From: Verticillium longisporum
Lineage: Eukaryota > Ascomycota > Sordariomycetes > Glomerellales > Plectosphaerellaceae
Assembly (NCBI GenBank): GCA_019188255.1
Contig: JAETXT010000003.1
Span: 5,518,001 to 5,582,000, forward strand
Direction of reading: 5' to 3'
Length of the DNA: 64,000 nucleotides
Below are positions 44,345-55,254 of this stretch, in pieces. Positions within the stretch are counted from its first letter, which is position 1. The number at the start of each line of letters is the position of its first letter. Under the pieces are notes generated by a model. That model saw nothing but the letters and a program-made list of their open reading frames with translations, ran no database searches and was not told the origin of the DNA. The position numbers and the translations under genes are program-made.

Positions 44345-46501
44345 ATGTCCACCCAGACGTCGTCGGCGCCCCCCTTCCCTCAAGGATGTATTTCTGCCCG
44401 GGACATACTCGACGGGAAACCTAGGCCAGGCGATTTGGTAAACATTGTTGCGATGGTCAAGGAATGTCTTCTACCAATCCCTACAAACGGACAGGGTAAG
44501 CCTCCATCGCCCAGTACAGTCTAGGTCGGTAGCTGCTTCAGGCAATCTAACGCTATCCCTAGACTTCAAGTCTACCTTGAGGCTTTTTGACCTTTCTACC
44601 CAAGATGGATACGACGGCCTGTCTTTGGTGATTTTCCGTCCTGAACATCTCATGCCGCGTGTCGGCGCCGGGGATGTCATCATCATGCAAAGTGCCAAGC
44701 TTCAGCGATACAAGGGCGATTTGTCACTTGTCACTCATCATCGGACTTGTCTTCATGTTTATCAAGCTTCCATCATTCCTCAATATCCTCAGTCGGCCAA
44801 TTTGGCGCTGAAGGCTGACCCCAGAAACCCTACATCCAAGCCGCTTCTGCACGCTGAGGCTTTCGTGTCATGGTTGTACCACTCCATCAACAAAAGCAGC
44901 GTGCCGAGTGACGCACAGTTTCGCGAGAAAGCCGAGCAATCGCTTAACCTGAAGGACAAGTTTAGTCGTCTAGAGCATATTCGGGAAGGGAGGTTCTATG
45001 ATCTGGTCGTCCAGGTTGTGAGGGAACCTTATGATCTCGTGGACAAGGCCACCGTCTGGATCACGGACTACACCGAGAACGAGACGTTTTTTCCCATGAC
45101 TGCAGGCTGCGAAGAAAGCGATCCATACAACTACACACCAGCAAAGTCGACTGATGTGAGCCAATCCTCTACCTCGGCTTTTGAGGGCCCCTACGGCAAG
45201 CGGTGTATGCAGTTGACATGTTTCGAAACGCATGCCGCTTTCATCAAACGTTGGGTCCGTCAAGGCGCCTATGTGCGACTCAAGAATATCCAGATCAAGT
45301 ACGGACACAATGGCCAAAACCTGGAAGGTTTCCTTCGCCAAGACCGGGAAGCTTCCTTGTTCAAGGTCCAGATCGAGGTTCTCGAGACCACCGATGCAGA
45401 AAACGCCAACTTACACCTCAAGGAACTTATTCGACGGAAGCGGGATTACTTCAAGGGGAGGAAGAAGGAGATCAAACTCGCCAGCGCAGGGACGACCGGG
45501 AGCCAAAAGCGGTCTGTTGTCGAGGAGTCCGGGGGTCAGAAAATGAATGCAAGGAAGAGAAGAGCTCTTCAGCGAGCCGCAATTTCGAGTAACGTGTCGC
45601 CAGACGGTGACAATGCGCAAGGACCAGTGGTTGATTTGAACGGATATGGTGAGCTGGTGTTCTTATGGCTCCGTGCTTTTATGAAGCTGACACGAGCAAT
45701 GACAGTAAAATGTGCGAACGAGGACCAACCCGCAAGCACCATCAAGAGTCTGATCAAGAGGGTAAATTATTCCACGACAAGCCACGGCACCGCAATGGAC
45801 ATCCAGCTACCCTTTACATGTCTGAAGTATCGTGTCAATGCCCGGGTGGTCGACTTTCACCCACCGAGGCTTCTGGATTTCGCCTGCTCGCGCAAACGAT
45901 CAGAGACAGACATCTTGTCTGACTGTAGCAGCTCCTCGTCAGACATGGATGAGGAGGACAACGGGGTTTTGAACAATTCGGAGCTGGTGTGGGGGTGGCG
46001 CTTCGCGCTCTCGCTCCAGGAAGCCTCTGCGCCTGGGCAGCAAATAGATGGCACACCCGAGACTGTCTGGGTCTTTGTAGACAACGGGGAAGCAGAGCAC
46101 CTGACGGGCCTGACCGCCTGCGATCTCCGCAAACACCCTGATACCCTCAGTCAACTTCGCGAGAGGCTGTTCACTCTCTGGGGCAATCTGGAGGAGCTGA
46201 AATCCAAGCAGACAGCCAAGCCCAAGGCCAAAAAGCCGCCCCCCAAGCCGAACAACGGACCACCACCAGACAGTTCGGATGAAGAGGGCGTCAAAACACG
46301 ACGAGAAGAAGATACCACAACGGGCGATGCCCACGGCTCTCCCAATCCGGGACTGGCCGCGCAAAATCGGCCTTTCAGCTGCTGCGTACGACAATACGGC
46401 GTGAGGGTTCCGGAGGAGGACCCTCAAAAGCGAATGCTGGAGAGGGCAAGCGTTGGGAGCGGGCCTACGGGCTTTTTGGCACCAAAGTGCCCTATACATA
46501 G
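44345..46501 (+). CDS. POT1: telomere end-binding protein POT1, frame broken near the C-terminus
   Basis: Binds single-stranded telomeric DNA through OB folds and protects chromosome ends. Exons are 44345-44495, 44563-45648 and 45706-46501. The first OB fold (Telo_bind) has DILDGKPRPGDLVNIVAMVKEC joined to DFKSTLRLFDLSTQDGYDGLSLVIFRP, then GDVIIMQSAKLQRYKGDLSLV. A second OB-like region follows (REGRFYDLVVQVVREPYDLVDKATVWITDYTEN). Intron 2 (57 nt) contains no stop and a multiple of three bases, so retention would not break the frame. Near 46430 one G appears to be missing: after RVPEEDPQK the conserved tail (NAGEGKRWERAYGLFGTKV) lies in another frame and ends at 46501. If taken literally, the current frame gives an unrelated 57-residue extension to 46598. 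With the base restored the length is 677. Confidence 0.87.
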
Positions 46502-46937
46502 AGCGGGTCAAAGTACGGATTCTGAAACAGAGGATGCTGGCGATAGGAAGACTGTTCACACAACTGGAGGTATTCACGACGCTCACAACGGAATATAACA
46601 ATCCTCGGCGCGATGGGCATAATGGAAGCTTTTTTCGGGGTACAAGAATAAGCAGGTCATGAAGCTTCTCCCAATATACAAACAGCACCGTAAAATCGCG
46701 ACGTCCTGTAGCCTCAACGCCGGAAGCTGCAATCACCCGATGGCCCCCGCCCCCTTGGTGTCAGGGGCTATTCTCGTGACCCAGAAAAAGAAGACAGAAA
46801 CCGGTTCCCCCCTACATTTCCCATCCAGACCGAACACCACAAGAACGAAAGAACACTAGTCAGAGACGTGTGATGTCCGGGCGGGAGCGGAGGTCCTCAT
46901 CCACCCCCCCCTCTCGAAGTATGGAAACATTTCTCGC
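46502..46937. other. convergent 3' intergenic region, POT1 / SCC3
   Basis: This holds the 3' ends of two converging genes. The stretch 46502-46598 could still be translated if the POT1 frame break is real. No other element is visible. Confidence 0.5.
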
Positions 46938-49900
46938 TCAGTCGCCCAGCACGCTGTCCACCTCGCTCTCCGCGTTTGCGGACCTGTCGTCCTCTCCTTC
47001 CTCGTCCTCGGGCTCGTCGTCCTCCGCCGGTAACAGCTCCCGCCGGCGGAGGTCTTCTCTTGACCCTTCCTCGGGCTCGGGCTCCTCTTCGAACGGGTCC
47101 TCGGGCTCCTCGTCATCGACGACAATCTCTTCGCTGAGCGCCGCCGTCGGCTTCTTGCTCGCCGGGGCAGCCTTCTTCGCCGCCGCCGCCGTCTTGGAGG
47201 CCTTGGATTTTCTGCCGTACAGCAACGCGTCGACCTTGGCTTCGTCCAGGTACGCCACGACCTCGGCGTAGTTCTTGCCCAGCTTGGACTGGTTCCGCAG
47301 CAGGCGCCTGCGCAGCCTTCCGGCGTTGGGGCCCGACTTGTCGATGACCTGGCGCGCTATGGCCATGACGAACTTGGCCGCGAGCTCGCAGAGCGAGCGC
47401 TCGGCCTTGAGCTCGTTCACGAAGCGCTGTTCCTTTGTGAGGCCCTCGTCTTCGTCCTCGTCGTCCGACTCGTCGTCGTCGATGGGGTCCTCGTCGTCGG
47501 CGGGCTCGTTGAGGACCCTCTTGGTTCTCCGGGCGTAGCTGCGCTCGATGCCGTCAAAGATGGAAATGAGCTCGGGCACGAGGGGGGGACAACCTCGCCG
47601 ACGGAATTGGCAAGCTTCTTGTACTTGGTAGGCTTGCCGGCGGCTTCGGTCCAGTCGCGCAGGGAGGCAAAGAGGGTGTACATGTCGCACAGGCTGCCGG
47701 TGGCGTAGAGTCGAATGTCGTCGATAATGACCCGCGAGGAGATCGTGTTGATCAGGTTGTCTTGGAAGATGTCTGGTTCCTTCTGTAGCAGGTCTACCTC
47801 TTGGGACGACATGAGGGATCCTGTCCGGACCACCTTCTCGATGCGGTGCAGCTTCCACATGAAATAAAACTGGCAGGCTTTGATCGCCCATGACACGAGC
47901 TCGTCTTCCAACTCATCAATGTCGTCGTCAATGGCGACGAATGTTCCGCGATTCACTATGCTCGCAAGAATCTCAACAGGTGAGCCTTCCGAGTCGGCCG
48001 ATCGTCCTTCCGCCTCCATGACGTCGACGCAGTCTGCGACGCTGGCCAGGTTGCTGATCTTGTTCACCACGGGCGAGAGATCTGTCAGATGCTCCGCCGT
48101 GAGGTCGCCACGTTCGCCAATCTCGCACGTCTTGTCAAAGTTCCGGAGCGAATTGATCGCGTTCTCCCACAAGAGGGCCAACTTGCTGTCGGTCAACTCC
48201 TCCAACTCGTCGTGCTGGCGGGCGTGAGACAAGGCAGCTGTCGCCTCGGCGAGGACGTCCTTGTCGCCGTGCCTGTTGAACTGTATGCTGATCTCATCAA
48301 GAAGGTGCTCGTATCTGGAGGAATCCTGACGCAGCTGTTGGAAAACGTCGAGCTTCAGGGCATGCTCCATTCGCAGCACGATCTTGGCGGTGGAGGGATC
48401 GGCGCCGAACTTGTTGAGGAGGCGGGGAATCATGGCAGCCAGCTCCAGGGCAGTCTCTTCCTGCGCTTCCGAGTTCTCATGGCGTCCGGATCGCTTCGCG
48501 TCAACGGGCTGGCTCAGTGCGAGGGTCACGGCAGCGGCCATGACCTCGAGCAGCGCGGCCTCCTCCGAATCATCAGGGCGGATGAGGTTCTTGATGGCCG
48601 TCTGCGAGTTCTTCGCCTTTGATTTGGACTTGGAACTGACGGTGTGGTCATACAGCAGGTAGCCCGCCAACAGCTTCCAGTCTCGCACCACCTGTATCCT
48701 CTCGTAGAGGACGTGTGCGGCGACGGATATTCTCGTGGCGGGTGCTACAGCTCGCATGATATCGGCAGCCACGCTGGCGTCGTGGAAGTCGGGACTGCCC
48801 AGCTCGTTCTCGACCTGCGCATCGAATGCGACAATGTTTTCAGCGAGCAACTTGATGTGAAGCCACTCTTCCTGCGGCGACTCATAGCCGAGCTCGTCGC
48901 TACCACCCAGAGCTTCTTCTATGGCGTCTTTGCCACCAAGCGCATTGCGCTGGTCGTCCAGGCTCGCGGAGACCAGGTTGTCGAAGAAGGTGGCAGCGGC
49001 CTTCCTGACGCGCAGCTCACTGTCGAAAATGAGTCTGCCGACGGCGTCAACCTCGTCGGGCTCGAGCATGCCGTCCTTCCGCAGCGTGTCGGCAACGCCA
49101 ATGGCGGCAACGCGCACCGAGACCTCTGCATCCTTGGTCGCGATCTCAATGAGACGTGGGCGGAACCTGTCGACGAAGTGACCGAGCTGTTCGACGCCCG
49201 TCTTGAAGATGCGGCCGAGCTGCTTCAGCACCTCTTGACGCGTCGATGCGACGACATCCGACAACATCCACCCGAGGTAGCGCAGGTGGCCGGGTTCCAT
49301 AAACACGGACGGCAGATCTTGCACCCAGATGCCAAGAGCTTCGGCGCATTCGGTCCTGATGCGGGGGTCGACGTCTCGGTACCTGTGGACAAAGGTGGTC
49401 TCGAAGAAATCCTTCATCTGGTCGTTGCAGATTGCGCGGTATGCATTGGCTTGCTCGAGGCTCTGTTGCATTTCGGCCGCCTTGGTCTTGTTCTTCTGCC
49501 TCTGGCTCGCAGAGATTTGGTGCTCGATGGTGGAGATTCTCTTGTCGAGGAGAACGGCCGTATCGACAAGGCCAGACACGATGGACAAGATGGCGGTCGT
49601 CGCCGTGTGTCGGAACGGACGGAGTGGCGAGGAGGACATGGAGGCTATCCAGCGCGATATGTTCTCCATGAGCACGGGCTCCTTGTACAGGACTTCTGTC
49701 TCGTGCAGCGTCGTGACCAGCGCTTCAAAGAATTCTCCAAACAGCTCTCGGAAGGAGCGGATTCCCTTGGCACGAGAGATGAGGGGTATTCGGTGATGCG
49801 TTCCTGCGAAGAAGAGGCATGAGCACGGGGCACAGTCACGATCAGGAGCCAGGGACGCAGGCAGGAAGAGACGCACCTCTTGATACAGTTCTTGCAATTC

Positions 49901-50612
49901 GCCCAGGCGGTTGTCTGAGTTATCGGGGTCGCGAATGTCGTCATCAGTGATTTTGTGCTCGCAGCCGCAGACCCGCAACACAAAGTTGACGAGGTCCCTA
50001 AGTGCGCCGGCGTCGTCCTCGCGGTATCTCTTGAACCAGTCATCGGCGGCGTCATCTGACGAGCGACCGGGTGTGAACACATCGGCTGTGGCTCCATGTC
50101 AGCCCGGGGGCCTTGCCAGTGGCCAGAGAGGAGGAGCAGGAGGAGGAGGAGCAGCAGGAGGGGAGTGCCTTACCGTAGAGGTCATCCTGGCCGGGCTTGC
50201 CAAAGTCGGCAATGGCCACGGTCTTCTTGGGTCGCGTCGGCAGGCTCGAGGCTTTGGTGAGCGCGGCCGAGGGCAGGCCGTTGGTCTTGGGCTTCTTGGT
50301 GGCGCGTCCGTCGACGGCCGAGGGTTTGGCGGGTTTGGGCGCCGGCTTGCGTTGTTGCTGTTTCTGTTTGTCTTTGGGTCGGGGTGTGGGTTGGTCGTCG
50401 GTCGCGTCGCTCATGTCGCGGTCATCATCAGAGGCATCCTCTTCGGAGTTCCCATCATCGTCTTCGGAGTTCTCATCATCGTGATCGGCGGTCCTCTTGC
50501 GCTTGGTGGTGAGGGCGGGCTCGGGACTGAACTTCTCGGGCGCCCGCACGACGCGTCCAGAGCGGCGACGCGACGCGGACTCGGGCTCCGGGGAGGCTGT
50601 CGCGTTTTCCAT
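46938..50612 (-). CDS. SCC3: cohesin subunit Scc3/Psc3 (STAG family), frame broken twice
   Basis: The HEAT-repeat cohesin subunit that binds Scc1 and DNA to hold sister chromatids. Exons are 50612-50174, 50085-49877 and 49803-46938. The N-terminus is basic and acidic low-complexity (RRRSGRVVRAPEKFSPEP). The STAG core follows (SSDDAADDWFKRYREDDAGALRDLVNFVLRVCGCEHKIT, HLRYLGWMLSDVVASTRQEVLKQL). The C-terminus alternates acidic and Lys/Ala-rich blocks. The frame slips at a G4 run (49783-49786), between RITEYP and LISRAKGIRSFRELF, and at a G7 run (47582-47588), between SVGEVVP and LVPELISIFDGIERSYARRTKRV. One C on the coding strand restores each, giving 1171 residues. The first slip is masked because the 73-nt intron 2, if read through, compensates for it. 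The gene is normally essential. Confidence 0.93.
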
Positions 50613-51214
50613 GGTGATGGTGTGTGTCCAAACCGCTAGCAATGGATTCTGTGTCTGTGTCGTTGTCGCGACACTCGCGGGGAGGGGGGGGGAGTGGGTG
50701 GCTTTCCGTGATGCGACGCAGAGCTGAGTGCGTGGGTGTCGCGTAATTGCTTTGAGAGCGGGCCAGATTATTTGGACTATCGTGGTTGAGGCGAGTGGGT
50801 GGGCGCGGCAGCTGCTTGACAGTGAGTGGACGGGGGGGGTGCTTACGGCCACCCCAGGCCCCTGGGCGTCAAGGGGGGGTCTGCAATGTATACAGTACGT
50901 GGATGGACAGAGAGACAAAGTACGCACTGTTGCTGGCGCGGTCGACCCCGCTGGCTCTGAACGGCAAGACCTGAGCAAGCGTGGGAAGGACCGCCTGGGT
51001 ATTACCTAGGTAGGTACCTACCTACTTAGGTAGGTAGCTTAGGTACCTAGGCTTGATCTATTCGCTATAGAAAGTTCATCAGCTACTCGCTACGAGGCCT
51101 CGTAGCGTGCCATTTGCTCGAGCCTGGACAGACAGAACCCTACCACTTCCATGCACCTCCCACCAGCCAGCCAACCTCTCTGCTGGTGTGGCTGCCGCAG
51201 AGCCTCCACGGCCC
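50613..51214. other. divergent promoter region, SCC3 / ureD
   Basis: Upstream sequence for both genes, with G-runs near 50690 and 50832 and the motif cluster at 51001-51051. No gene is supported. Confidence 0.5.
51001..51051. repeat. TACCTAGG-type motif cluster (e)
   Basis: TTACCTAGGTAGGTACC, ACCTACTTAGGTAGGTAG and TTAGGTACCTAGG run almost without interruption between the divergent SCC3 and ureD starts. Confidence 0.7.
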
Positions 51215-52224
51215 ATGGACTCGCCGTTCCCCAAATCATCGTCAGCGCCCGGTGAGGGCCGCATCGTCGCGCGGCTGCTGCCCAACGGCCAGCCCGGGTT
51301 CGAGTCGATCACGTACCAGTATCCGCTCAAGCTCATCTCGCCGTCCCTGACGGCCGGCGAGAAGAGCGCGCTCGTGTTCCTGCTGTCCTACGGCGGCGGG
51401 CTCGTCGGCGGCGACCACGTTGATCTCGAGATCCTCGTGCGGCCCGACGCGCGCCTGAGCATCGTCACGCAGGGCCACACGAAAATCTTCAAGGCCGCCT
51501 CCAAGACCATCGTCACGCGCCAGGCGCTGCGGGCCCGCATCGGGCGCGCGCCGGCCTCTGTCTGCTGCCGGACCCCGTGCAGCCCTTTGACGACAGCGTC
51601 TACGAGCAGACGCAACTCTTCACCCTCGCCCCGACCGCCTCGCTGTGCCTCCTCGACTGGGTGACGCAGGGCCGCTCGGCGCGGGGCGAAGACTGGGGGT
51701 TCGCGCGGTGGAAGGGCCGCAATGAGATCTGGCTCGGCGGCGACGACGGCGACGCTGACGAGACCCCTGCCTCGGGCGCCGCGCGGCTGCTCGTCAGAGA
51801 CACGGTCGTGCTCGACGAGCGGACGTCCGCGCTGACGGGCAGGCCTCTGCGCGGATCAATGCACGGCCACGGCGTCTTTGGGAGCCTCCTCTTGCGAGGG
51901 CCCCAGATGCAGAGGCTGGGTGCTTTTTTCCTCGCCGAGTTCGGTCGTCTGCCCCGCCTCGGTGCGCGCGACTTCCGGACGGTGGAAGCACGAGAAAGGG
52001 AGGAGACGGACAGGTCGGCCGAGGACTCGTGGCGTCTGCAGAGGCTCGCCATGGAAAAGCAGCACGCCGTCCTGTGGTCGGCCGCCAGTGTCCGGGGATG
52101 CGTCGTTGTCAAGTTTGGCGCTGGCACGGTCGAGGGCGGCCGTGTATGGATTGCCCACATGTTGTCGAGGGAGGGAAGCATCACGGAGCTCTACGGAGAC
52201 CAGGCCATGATTTGTTTGCGGTAG
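51215..52224 (+). CDS. ureD: urease accessory protein UreD, frame broken once
   Basis: A chaperone that helps UreF and UreG load nickel into apo-urease. Single exon from MDSPFPKSSSAPGEG (51215). Family segments are clear: SITYQYPLKLISP, LVFLLSYGGGLVGGDHVDLEI, ARLSIVTQGHTKIFKAASKT, then in the next frame DPVQPFDDSVYEQTQLFTLAPTASLCLLDWVTQGRSARGE, RNEIWLGGD and LLVRDTVVLDE. The switch lies in a GC-rich stretch, about 51543-51552, where one base is missing before LCLLPDPVQPF. Restored length is 336 residues, normal for fungal UreD. If the break is real, the first frame ends soon after in a short Arg/Ser tail and urease activation would fail. Urease itself is not in the window. Confidence 0.92.
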
Positions 52225-52686
52225 TTTTGCAGCGCAATGCAATCCAAGAGTCCATTGAACACGTCCTATTTTTTAATTCATTCCTTCAGTCACCCTCGTT
52301 CTCGAATGCGACAGCACCATGTTGGAGGGGCAGTAGGTAGGACGCTGATGGACCTCGTGCCCCACCACTGTGCTAATCCCTGTCCACAGCGGCGGCCCTT
52401 GCATCGGTCTGGCGCATGTCCAAAAAGCTGCCCCGCGAATTCGATTTCAGCAAAGAATTAAACTGCACCTGCCATGATCGCCAACTTGTATGACACAACA
52501 AGCTCGCCTTCCGACACACACACACCGACACAGGAACCTCCAGGAACTTGACTATCGCCGAAGAAAGAGCCAAATCCTTTGATTGACACATCACAACGCC
52601 TCACAGCTGGCAGCTGGCAGCAACCTCGAAAAAAGAAACCCCAAAACCTCGTCGCCTCCAACCTCCCACCCACCAGCTGCTCAGTC
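52225..52686. other. intergenic, ureD to RPC53
   Basis: The 3' flank of ureD is followed by an AC/CT-rich leader before the RPC53 ATG. No other element is supported. Confidence 0.5.
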
Positions 52687-54452
52687 ATGGCTCCGGAGGC
52701 CAGAGGTCGGGGTCGACCCCGTGGCCGCGCCGCCGGGGCTGCCACACGCGGTAGAGGCCGTGGCAGGGAGGGCGCCGCAGCCGGAGCCACGTCCGCCGAG
52801 AACACAGACACAACCGCCGCCGCCGAAGCGACCACGCCAGGAGCAGCAGCAGCAGCAGCAGCAGCACAACACCCCGTCGTCACCACAGCGCCTACCGACG
52901 GCAGCGTGCCCCCTTCGACCCGCGGCGAGACGGTCGCGAAGCCCACGCGAGGACCGCTGGCCGGGCGCCGACCGCGCAACATTCGCCGAGACGAGGCTTC
53001 GCGCGATGCCCTGGCGCGGCAGGAGCAGAGCAAGGAGAACGCGCGCCAAGGAGGAGGCGCGGAACCAGGCCCGCACGCGCGGCCGCAGCCAGAGGAGTCG
53101 AGGCAGCGCCATGGGCCGCGGCGGTGCCATGAGCAGAGGCGGCGGCGCCGCGGCCAGCGGCCCGTTTTCCCAGTTTCTCGAGAGTACGCTTTTTTCCTTC
53201 CGTCCTCGCGCCGTGTCTGTCGCAGACACACACGTCGGGGTCTTTTATTTTTTGCTAACGGACCTGCGTTCCAGGTGCTTCCGGTCGATCGGGCGGTTGG
53301 GGCGGCGGAGGCGGCAGTGGAGGAGGCGCCGGAGGGTCAGGCTTTGGCAGCACGGCGCGCGGCGTCAAGGGCGAGGGCAAGCCTGGGTTTGGGCCGTCAG
53401 GGCTATACGACGTCGAGGCGCGCATCAACGCCGACCGATTCGCCGGCATGCCTCCGAACCGCGAACCCGACGCCTCGGATGAGGCGACCGCCGCGCTCAT
53501 CAACGCTGACCCCGGTGCCCGCTGGCCCATGGGCATCCTCCGAGTCGATCGCAAGGAGGAGAAAAAGGCGCTGGCCACGACGGCTGAGCTCGAGGCCGAG
53601 GAACACGCCCAAGACGAGGAGAGCTTGTATGTCGAGGGCGAAGACAGGGCCAGGCCCAAGCCGCAGCCGGCGCAGGAGGATGATGCCGTGTGGCACGCCG
53701 CGCCCAAGGGCGTCACCGACGTCAAGCCAGAAGGAGACGCCGACGTGTCCATCGATTTTGATGCGCACGACAAGTCACAGACCGCCGAACCCATGGAGAT
53801 TGACTCCAAGTCCGTGTCCCCCGTCGGAGATGCGCCTGCCGAGCGCAGGCCGAAGAAGAAGGCCGCCCTGGACACAGAGACGGAGATGATGACAGCCGAC
53901 ATGAGAATGTTGCTGAGCGAGCTTGGTCCGGCGGACGACGGAAGCCTGACCCACAACAGGGACGGTCGTCTGTATCTGTTCCAGTTCCCACCTGTCCTGC
54001 CTCCGCTGCACGTCATTTCCGGTTCGTCCATGGTCAAGTCGGAAGGGGACGACACGGTCATGCTAGAGCAGGGTGCCGGGGGCTCGATTGACCTGACAGG
54101 CAGCGACGAGCAGAGGAAGCCCAAGGTCGAGGCGGAAACCAAGGTGTCCGTGTCAGAAATGGCCGAGAACCTCAAGCAGGGCGGCATGATTGGCAAGATG
54201 AATGTGCGGAGGTCGGGCAAGGTCGAGTTTGATTGGGGCGGCTGCACCCTGGAGCTTGGTCCGGCCGCTGGCATGAACTTTTTGACGACGGCCGTCATCA
54301 TCGAAGAGGCGGACGAGAAGGCCAAAAACGCAGAGCACGGCGGTGATGCCTACGGCATGGGCAAGATCATGGGCCGCTTCGTCCTGGCACCGCGATGGAG
54401 TGATGAAGAGGAATGGGTTGTGGACCCTGAAGACCTCAAGATCGACGAGTGA
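52687..54452 (+). CDS. RPC53: RNA polymerase III subunit RPC53 (RPC4), two bases missing near the 5' end
   Basis: A Pol III-specific subunit that works with RPC37 in termination and reinitiation. Exons are 52687-53183 and 53275-54452, with a 91-nt intron containing a GCTAAC branch site. The N-terminus is disordered (Arg/Gly repeats, an eight-Ala tract from a GCA8 repeat). The RPC4 core is in exon 2: PMGILRVDRKEE, LYLFQFPPVLPPL, and the signature GGMIGKMNVRRSGKVEFDWGGCTLEL, then FVLAPRWSDEEEWV at the end. Just before the intron, QSKENAR runs into a foreign frame while KEEARNQARTRGRSQ and GRGGAMSRGGGAAASGPFSQ continue two bases out of phase. A GC dinucleotide lost from the GC run at 53041-53047 explains this. 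Restored length is 558 residues. Confidence 0.9.
52843..52866 (+). repeat. (GCA)8 triplet repeat encoding polyalanine
   Basis: Eight perfect GCA codons lie in the RPC53 N-terminal region. Length variation here would stay in frame. Confidence 0.9.
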
Positions 54453-55254
54453 GTCTTGTTTTCGGGGCAGCTCCCTCTGGCGTTCATAGACATATACATA
54501 TGCCCGGACTACAACGAGGCGGTGAAAGGGACGCAGGTGCGCCCACGCAAAATGGAGTTGGTTCGAGATTTTCACGTATACCTTAGAAACAGGTGGTAGA
54601 TCATACAGAGGCTTGCTGGCTTGGGGTGCTTCTCAATCCGAAGCAGCCAATGCCAGAGGCGGAAATATACCCTTCCTCTTTACTCCACTGGTTCAAATCA
54701 TATAAAGCCATGCAGAGAGCTGTCTAACATGATTGAATTGGTAACATCACTACGTTGGTTCATTGGCGCCCAAAGAAAAAAACCAGACTGCGTATACAGT
54801 AGTCGCCCAATTACATACTCGTCGCTCGCTGTCGGAGGAAGGCGAGAGAATCCCGTCGCCTGGTTTGTGTTACTGCGGAACTGCAAGTGCTTCGGCTGTC
54901 ATCTCGTCATGTCCGGTCGTGGCATCATGGTAGAGGGTGACAAGAGACGTCCCTTTGTCATTATTCACACTTTATTCCAAGAGGTATCCGTTTCGAAAAA
55001 TGACTGCAGTCGTGTCGTAGGTCCCAAGCTGGAGTCCCGTTGGCTCTTCTTCAGAACGCCTGTTCGCCAGCCATCTATCAATCCCAGACTTATGTACATG
55101 ATATACGGTGCCCTCCCAAGTCAATGCAAGTTCCGATGATGTGTTTTCATACCAGCGACCAGAAAACCCGTCGCTCCATGAAGAGTGGAAAGAGGAAATT
55201 AGAGCCGAGCGATAGACATCCACGGAATGTCAGGTCTCCTGTTTCTCGGATCCA
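54453..55254. other. convergent 3' intergenic region, RPC53 / receptor gene
   Basis: The 3' flanks of two converging genes. A 172-codon plus-strand frame (54621-55139) has no recognisable feature. No TACCTAGG cluster is present. Confidence 0.45.

Noticed and set aside
48644..49822. 392-codon plus-strand open frame
   Set aside because: Antisense shadow of SCC3 exon 3, with no recognisable features.
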